DNA from: Verrucomicrobiota bacterium JB024
GTDB lineage: Bacteria; Verrucomicrobiota; Verrucomicrobiia; Opitutales; Cerasicoccaceae
Length of the DNA: 55,291 nt
Assembly (NCBI GenBank): GCA_030673825.1
Contig: JAUTCS010000129.1
Span: forward strand, 1 to 55,291
Direction of reading: 5' to 3'
The position numbers and the translations under genes are program-made. Shown here piece by piece: positions 52,684-55,291 of the stretch (its first letter is position 1; each line of letters begins with the position of its first letter). The notes beneath the pieces were generated by a model that was given only the letters and a program-made list of their open reading frames with translations, made no database searches and was not told where the DNA came from.

Positions 52684-53685
52684 ATGACACTACACACGCA
52701 CTCCCAACAGCACTTAGCCCGGCTGACGGCCATCGCGGTCGCCTCCGGGATCCTGTTCGCGGGCCTCAGCGCCCAAGCCCAACTCGTGGACTTCTCCAGT
52801 TACTCCCCCGGGGTCCTCGCAGACGGCACTGCCGCAGACAACGTCAACCCCCCGACCTCCCAGTTTACTCTCACCGACAGCGAAGGCGCGGGTGTATTTT
52901 CCTACCGCGGCAGCGCCATCGCCAACACGGGCGTCACTACGACCTTCAACGCGCAAATAGTCGGGTCCGGCCCCTCAGGCAACTATCTCTCGATCTCCAG
53001 CACGAAAGCTGGCAGCGGCGGCGGCAACCCCATCTCTATGGTCTTTTCGTCCTCGGGCCATGCCACTACCGAAACCCAGGTCTGGACGATGGATTTCTCC
53101 GCCACAAAGCTGGCCACCCCCAGTGGCGAACTTTACATCGGTCTGTTCTCCTCCGCCGCCTCTTCCAGCAGTTACACACTGGATCAAATCTCAGGAGCGA
53201 GTACGTCCACCGTCGGTCAAGCCATCCGTTTCAGCTTGTCGAGCTCCAACGTCAGTCTCTACCGCACGGGTTCGACCAACGGCCTCGAAGGCTACAACGG
53301 CACGGAGTGGGTGAGCAATATCTCTCAAGTCTCTGGCGTGACTTGGACCCAGGGCGATAACTACCGCGTCATCCTCTCGCTCGACGGCACCACGGGCGCC
53401 ATGAACACCACGCTCCAGACCCTCAACGAGAGCCTCGAAGTCGTCAGCACGCTGTTCAGTGTGGACTCGAATGTTGCGGATGTGGGCAGCCAGGGCACTG
53501 CGGGCGGTTTCCGCTTTGTCACCGGTGACATCGGCTCGAACACAATTTTTGGGGTTGATGAGAGCATCTATTCGCTCTCCCTGAGCGACACCATTCCCGA
53601 GCCCTCCACCTACGCCGCCATGGCGGGTATGGCCGTCCTGGGGCTGGCCCTGCTACGTCGCCGCCTCCAGCGTCGCACCGCTTAA
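52684..53685 (+). CDS. PEP-CTERM sorting-domain protein
   Basis: 333 residues. A signal peptide covers about 1-32 (ASGILFAGLSAQAQ). The body is Ser/Thr/Gly-rich beta structure of the LamG/concanavalin kind (WTMDFSATKLATPSGELYIGLF, YRVILSLDGTTGAMNTTLQTL). The tail is IPEPSTYAAMAGMAVLGLALL followed by RRRLQRR, the PEP-CTERM signal. It is a lone gene between tRNA-Leu and a strong terminator, with its own promoter region. ATG 52684 follows a C-rich leader (CAACCCTACACCCAAACATCG) without a Shine-Dalgarno. Confidence 0.87.
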   Translation: MTLHTHSQQHLARLTAIAVASGILFAGLSAQAQLVDFSSYSPGVLADGTAADNVNPPTSQFTLTDSEGAGVFSYRGSAIANTGVTTTFNAQIVGSGPSGNYLSISSTKAGSGGGNPISMVFSSSGHATTETQVWTMDFSATKLATPSGELYIGLFSSAASSSSYTLDQISGASTSTVGQAIRFSLSSSNVSLYRTGSTNGLEGYNGTEWVSNISQVSGVTWTQGDNYRVILSLDGTTGAMNTTLQTLNESLEVVSTLFSVDSNVADVGSQGTAGGFRFVTGDIGSNTIFGVDESIYSLSLSDTIPEPSTYAAMAGMAVLGLALLRRRLQRRTA

Positions 53686-53749
53686 GGGCAGGCTCTAGCC
53701 GCTCCGCGCCAGCACGGAGTCCCGGCCATCGATATTCTTTACCAGCAAA

Positions 53750-53786
53750 GGCGGGGGCGCAGATACCATTGCCCCCCGCCTTTTTT
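53750..53786 (+). terminator. Rho-independent terminator after the PEP-CTERM gene
   Basis: GGCGGGGGC pairs with GCCCCCCGCC with one bulged base, followed by six T (53781-53786). It lies 64 bp past the stop. Confidence 0.85.
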
Positions 53787-54142
53787 ACATGGCCTTCAAG
53801 CAGGCCAGCGGGCTTTGATGACACTGCCTGAGTCCCACGTTTTGGTCCGGCAGTTATGAGAGATTTCCGGTCTGGTGGTTGTATTGTTGGTTTAGTGGGT
53901 TTTGTAGGTTCTGGCGTAGAGAGGCCGTAGGCCGAACGGAGCCGGAACCTGTGTTTAGTTGTTTGGCAAACTGAGTTGGTGTGGAGGTGGCGGGACTTCA
54001 ACATGCACCCGTAAGTTTTTGATCTTCAACACCAAGAAAAATGGCCTTCGGTCCCACTCACAGACAATCAAAAATCCCCATAGTTACGGGATAAAATCGG
54101 GTATCAGGGGATGCATCGTCAGGCATGCGTCAGCCACAAGGT
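53787..54142. other. Intergenic region with a long hairpin
   Basis: 356 bp with no supported gene. GGTTCTGGC (53907-53915) and GCCGGAACC (53941-53949) form a 9-bp stem with one G-T pair and a 25-nt loop that itself contains GGCC-GTA-GGCC. The flanks are T/G-rich low-complexity DNA. It looks like a repeat unit or a decayed remnant; no protein similarity is apparent in any frame. Confidence 0.35.
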
Positions 54143-54679
54143 TCATTTCAGTCTGGCTTCCAATTCCTCCAAGCGCCGGAGTTTTTCTTTCACACGTTGA
54201 CGATAACGGCGCTGGCGTTCGGCATTCTTTACCCGCTTTTGCGAGTTAGGAACCGATGGGCGTCCTGAGCGAAGGGTTAAGACATTTTCCGGAATCGTGA
54301 ACAGATGACGTTGACGAAAAGCCCCCGGACTCAGCACCAGCAACTGCTTCCAGTTTTTCGGGGTATCATACCAGGCCTTGTCGGCTACACGCTTCGAATC
54401 GTCAACCCAGTCCGGCGCGTCAATTCCAGCCTTCCCACACAGCCAGTCGACATAGGCGGCCAAGTACGCATCCCCCACCCCGCCGTCGCCCAAGCGGCTG
54501 CTGATAAGCGCGGGGGTCTCCCGTACGCGGCGGGCGAACTCAGGGCGTGCATGCACACGACGAAGCTCGTGCTGCCAGTCGCGCAGATTGCGACCGAAAG
54601 CCTCCGGCGTATCGCTCCATGCGGCGACTTCCGCCGCCGTCCGTGGGCGCTGCCATTTATTTTTCATGGGCTTCTCCAA
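54143..54679 (-). CDS. Hypothetical protein paired with the nucleotidyltransferase
   Basis: 178 residues, cytoplasmic, no recognised family. The N-terminal part (about 10-130) is helical with many Trp, Asp and Arg. The C-terminal 40 residues are highly basic and coiled (NAERQRRYRQRVKEKL then RRLEELEARL), suited to nucleic-acid binding. Its start overlaps the end of the nucleotidyltransferase gene by 23 bp, so translation is coupled. The pairing of a small nucleotidyltransferase with a partner resembles toxin-antitoxin-like modules (AbiEii/MenT or DUF6036 types), but which gene would be toxic is unknown. MKNK at 54667 is an alternative start. Confidence 0.65.
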   Translation of the reverse strand: MEKPMKNKWQRPRTAAEVAAWSDTPEAFGRNLRDWQHELRRVHARPEFARRVRETPALISSRLGDGGVGDAYLAAYVDWLCGKAGIDAPDWVDDSKRVADKAWYDTPKNWKQLLVLSPGAFRQRHLFTIPENVLTLRSGRPSVPNSQKRVKNAERQRRYRQRVKEKLRRLEELEARLK

Positions 54680-55100
54680 TCAATGTTTTCAAATAGAGCC
54701 GATTGCTCTCGGTGACCACATCATCCGGGAAAAACGCATCCACGGCCTCCTGAATCTGATCCACGGAACGAATATCCATCTTCTTGATCAGGAACCGTAA
54801 ATCCTCGGCATCTCCCTGGTACGCCCCGATCGGACGCCGGCAAGCGAGCGCCTTCATCGCAAGCAAATAGCGGGCGGTCGGCACGTGGACGATCAAACCG
54901 GTTTCCTCTTCAATCATCCGTAACCGCCGCTTCTCCTCCTTGACCGGCGAGACGAACTGGACGACATCCGAGTTGAGCCAATCTTCCGGCAAATCCAGTT
55001 CCCGTGCCACCGCACGCACCAGTCGTTCCCCTTCCTCACGCGGGATCAACACCGCGTCGATATCTTTGGTCGCAGCCCGCGAGTCATACGCCAACAGCAT
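54657..55100 (-). CDS. Nucleotidyltransferase-fold protein, 5' end lost to an IS
   Basis: 147 residues from ATG 55100, but the in-frame codons upstream (to 55151) still encode VRLEVSIYGGSA, the family's GGS motif, which pairs with DIDAV after the ATG. The functional protein must have begun further upstream. Reading on, the frame meets no start codon and enters the terminal repeat and stop codon of an IS5-type transposase. So the gene is 5'-truncated and probably inactive unless a part beyond the window is fused. Family appearance is DUF6036/AbiEii-like nucleotidyltransferase, often in abortive-infection or toxin-antitoxin pairs. Confidence 0.7.
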   Translation of the reverse strand: MLLAYDSRAATKDIDAVLIPREEGERLVRAVARELDLPEDWLNSDVVQFVSPVKEEKRRLRMIEEETGLIVHVPTARYLLAMKALACRRPIGAYQGDAEDLRFLIKKMDIRSVDQIQEAVDAFFPDDVVTESNRLYLKTLIGEAHEK

Positions 55101-55150
55101 GGCCGAGCCTCCATAGATGGAGACCTCCAGGCGTACCCCCGCCCCCTGTG

Positions 55151-55291
55151 CTAGGTTCTGTACGCAAACCTATGAGTATATCCATAGTTTGATAGCGGCC
55201 AGCTGTGCGAAAGCGATGTAGTGTCGTGCCCTTTTGTCGTATCGGGTGGCGAGTCTTCTTGAGTGTTTGAGCTTTGCGATGAGGTTCTCAA
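55151..55291 (-). mobile_element. End of an IS5-family insertion sequence (continues beyond window)
   Basis: The transposase end lies directly against a putative terminal inverted repeat (GTTCTGTACGCAAACC, 55155-55170). Next comes CTAG (55151-55154), a target commonly duplicated by the IS427 group of IS5. To its left is the interrupted nucleotidyltransferase. The other end is outside the window, so the boundary is inferred. Confidence 0.65.
55170..55291 (-). CDS. IS5-family transposase, C-terminal fragment (partial)
   Basis: The last 39 residues are visible, ending in TAG (55172-55170). ENLIAKLKHSRRLATRYDKR and ARHYIAFAQLAAIKLW match the conserved C-terminus of IS5/IS427-type DDE transposases, including the (R/K)RxATRYDK(L/R)A(R/K) segment that follows the last catalytic Glu. 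The rest of the gene lies beyond 55291. Only a few bases separate its stop from the terminal repeat, as usual in this family. Confidence 0.85.
   Translation of the reverse strand, partial: ENLIAKLKHSRRLATRYDKRARHYIAFAQLAAIKLWIYS

Noticed and set aside
53519-54004. 161-codon minus-strand frame after the PEP-CTERM gene
   Set aside because: It overlaps the PEP-CTERM coding end and the strong terminator, and its translation is low-complexity Thr/Pro/Arg without a recognisable fold.

Overview
The window reads as a chromosomal segment of a heterotrophic, polysaccharide-degrading member of the Verrucomicrobiota, probably the Opitutales/Puniceicoccales side. This placement is inferred from gene content, not from a phylogenetic marker. 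The grounds are high-GC DNA, four proteins ending in a PEP-CTERM sorting tail (Pro-Glu-Pro, hydrophobic helix, Arg cluster), autotransporter-associated beta-strand repeat proteins, solitary pseudopilins inside sugar loci, several sulfatases, and starts that mostly lack a Shine-Dalgarno sequence. About 29 protein genes, one tRNA-Leu(UAA) and the edge of an IS5-type insertion sequence can be supported.

Region 1 (1-8.4 kb) holds an acid-sugar dehydratase of the enolase superfamily, a divergent GH5-like hydrolase, a PEP-CTERM protein, a polysaccharide pyruvyl transferase-family protein, an exported heparinase II/III-type lyase and a LacI regulator. Region 2 (8.4-29.4 kb) holds two exported GH39-like enzymes, a DUF5648-tailed secreted protein, a GH71-like glucanase, a pseudopilin, a PEP-CTERM protein, a GntR/LacI chimeric (AraR-type) repressor, a GH38 alpha-mannosidase, a 1662-residue serine-protease/beta-repeat/LamG protein and a cytoplasmic sulfatase. 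Region 3 (29.5-37.6 kb) holds an exported sulfatase, a small secreted protein, a very large GspK-like pseudopilin and a secreted beta-helix protein. Region 4 (37.8-48.6 kb) holds two paralogous beta-repeat proteins (one anchored, one without anchor), an AraC regulator, a sulfatase, a BNR/sialidase-fold protein, a GH65 phosphorylase and a beta-phosphoglucomutase. Region 5 (48.6-55.3 kb) holds a lower-GC delta-60/Ig protein, tRNA-Leu, a PEP-CTERM protein, a two-gene nucleotidyltransferase module and an IS5-type element that appears to have cut off the front of that module.

The genes suggest import and breakdown of sulfated, possibly mannose-, uronate- or pyruvate-bearing glycans. Exported lyases and hydrolases make oligosaccharides. 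Cytoplasmic sulfatases, GH38, GH65 and beta-phosphoglucomutase finish them to hexose phosphate. Secreted beta-repeat and PEP-CTERM proteins probably form the surface layer.

The most interesting unannotated signal is regulatory. Region 2 carries a family of TGGTA/TACCA palindromes in four intergenic regions around the GntR/LacI gene. Region 4 carries a separate 15-bp box, GTATCCG-N4-GGTA, in four intergenic regions around the AraC gene. These look like two local regulons that define the two glycan clusters. Both ends of the window cut genes.
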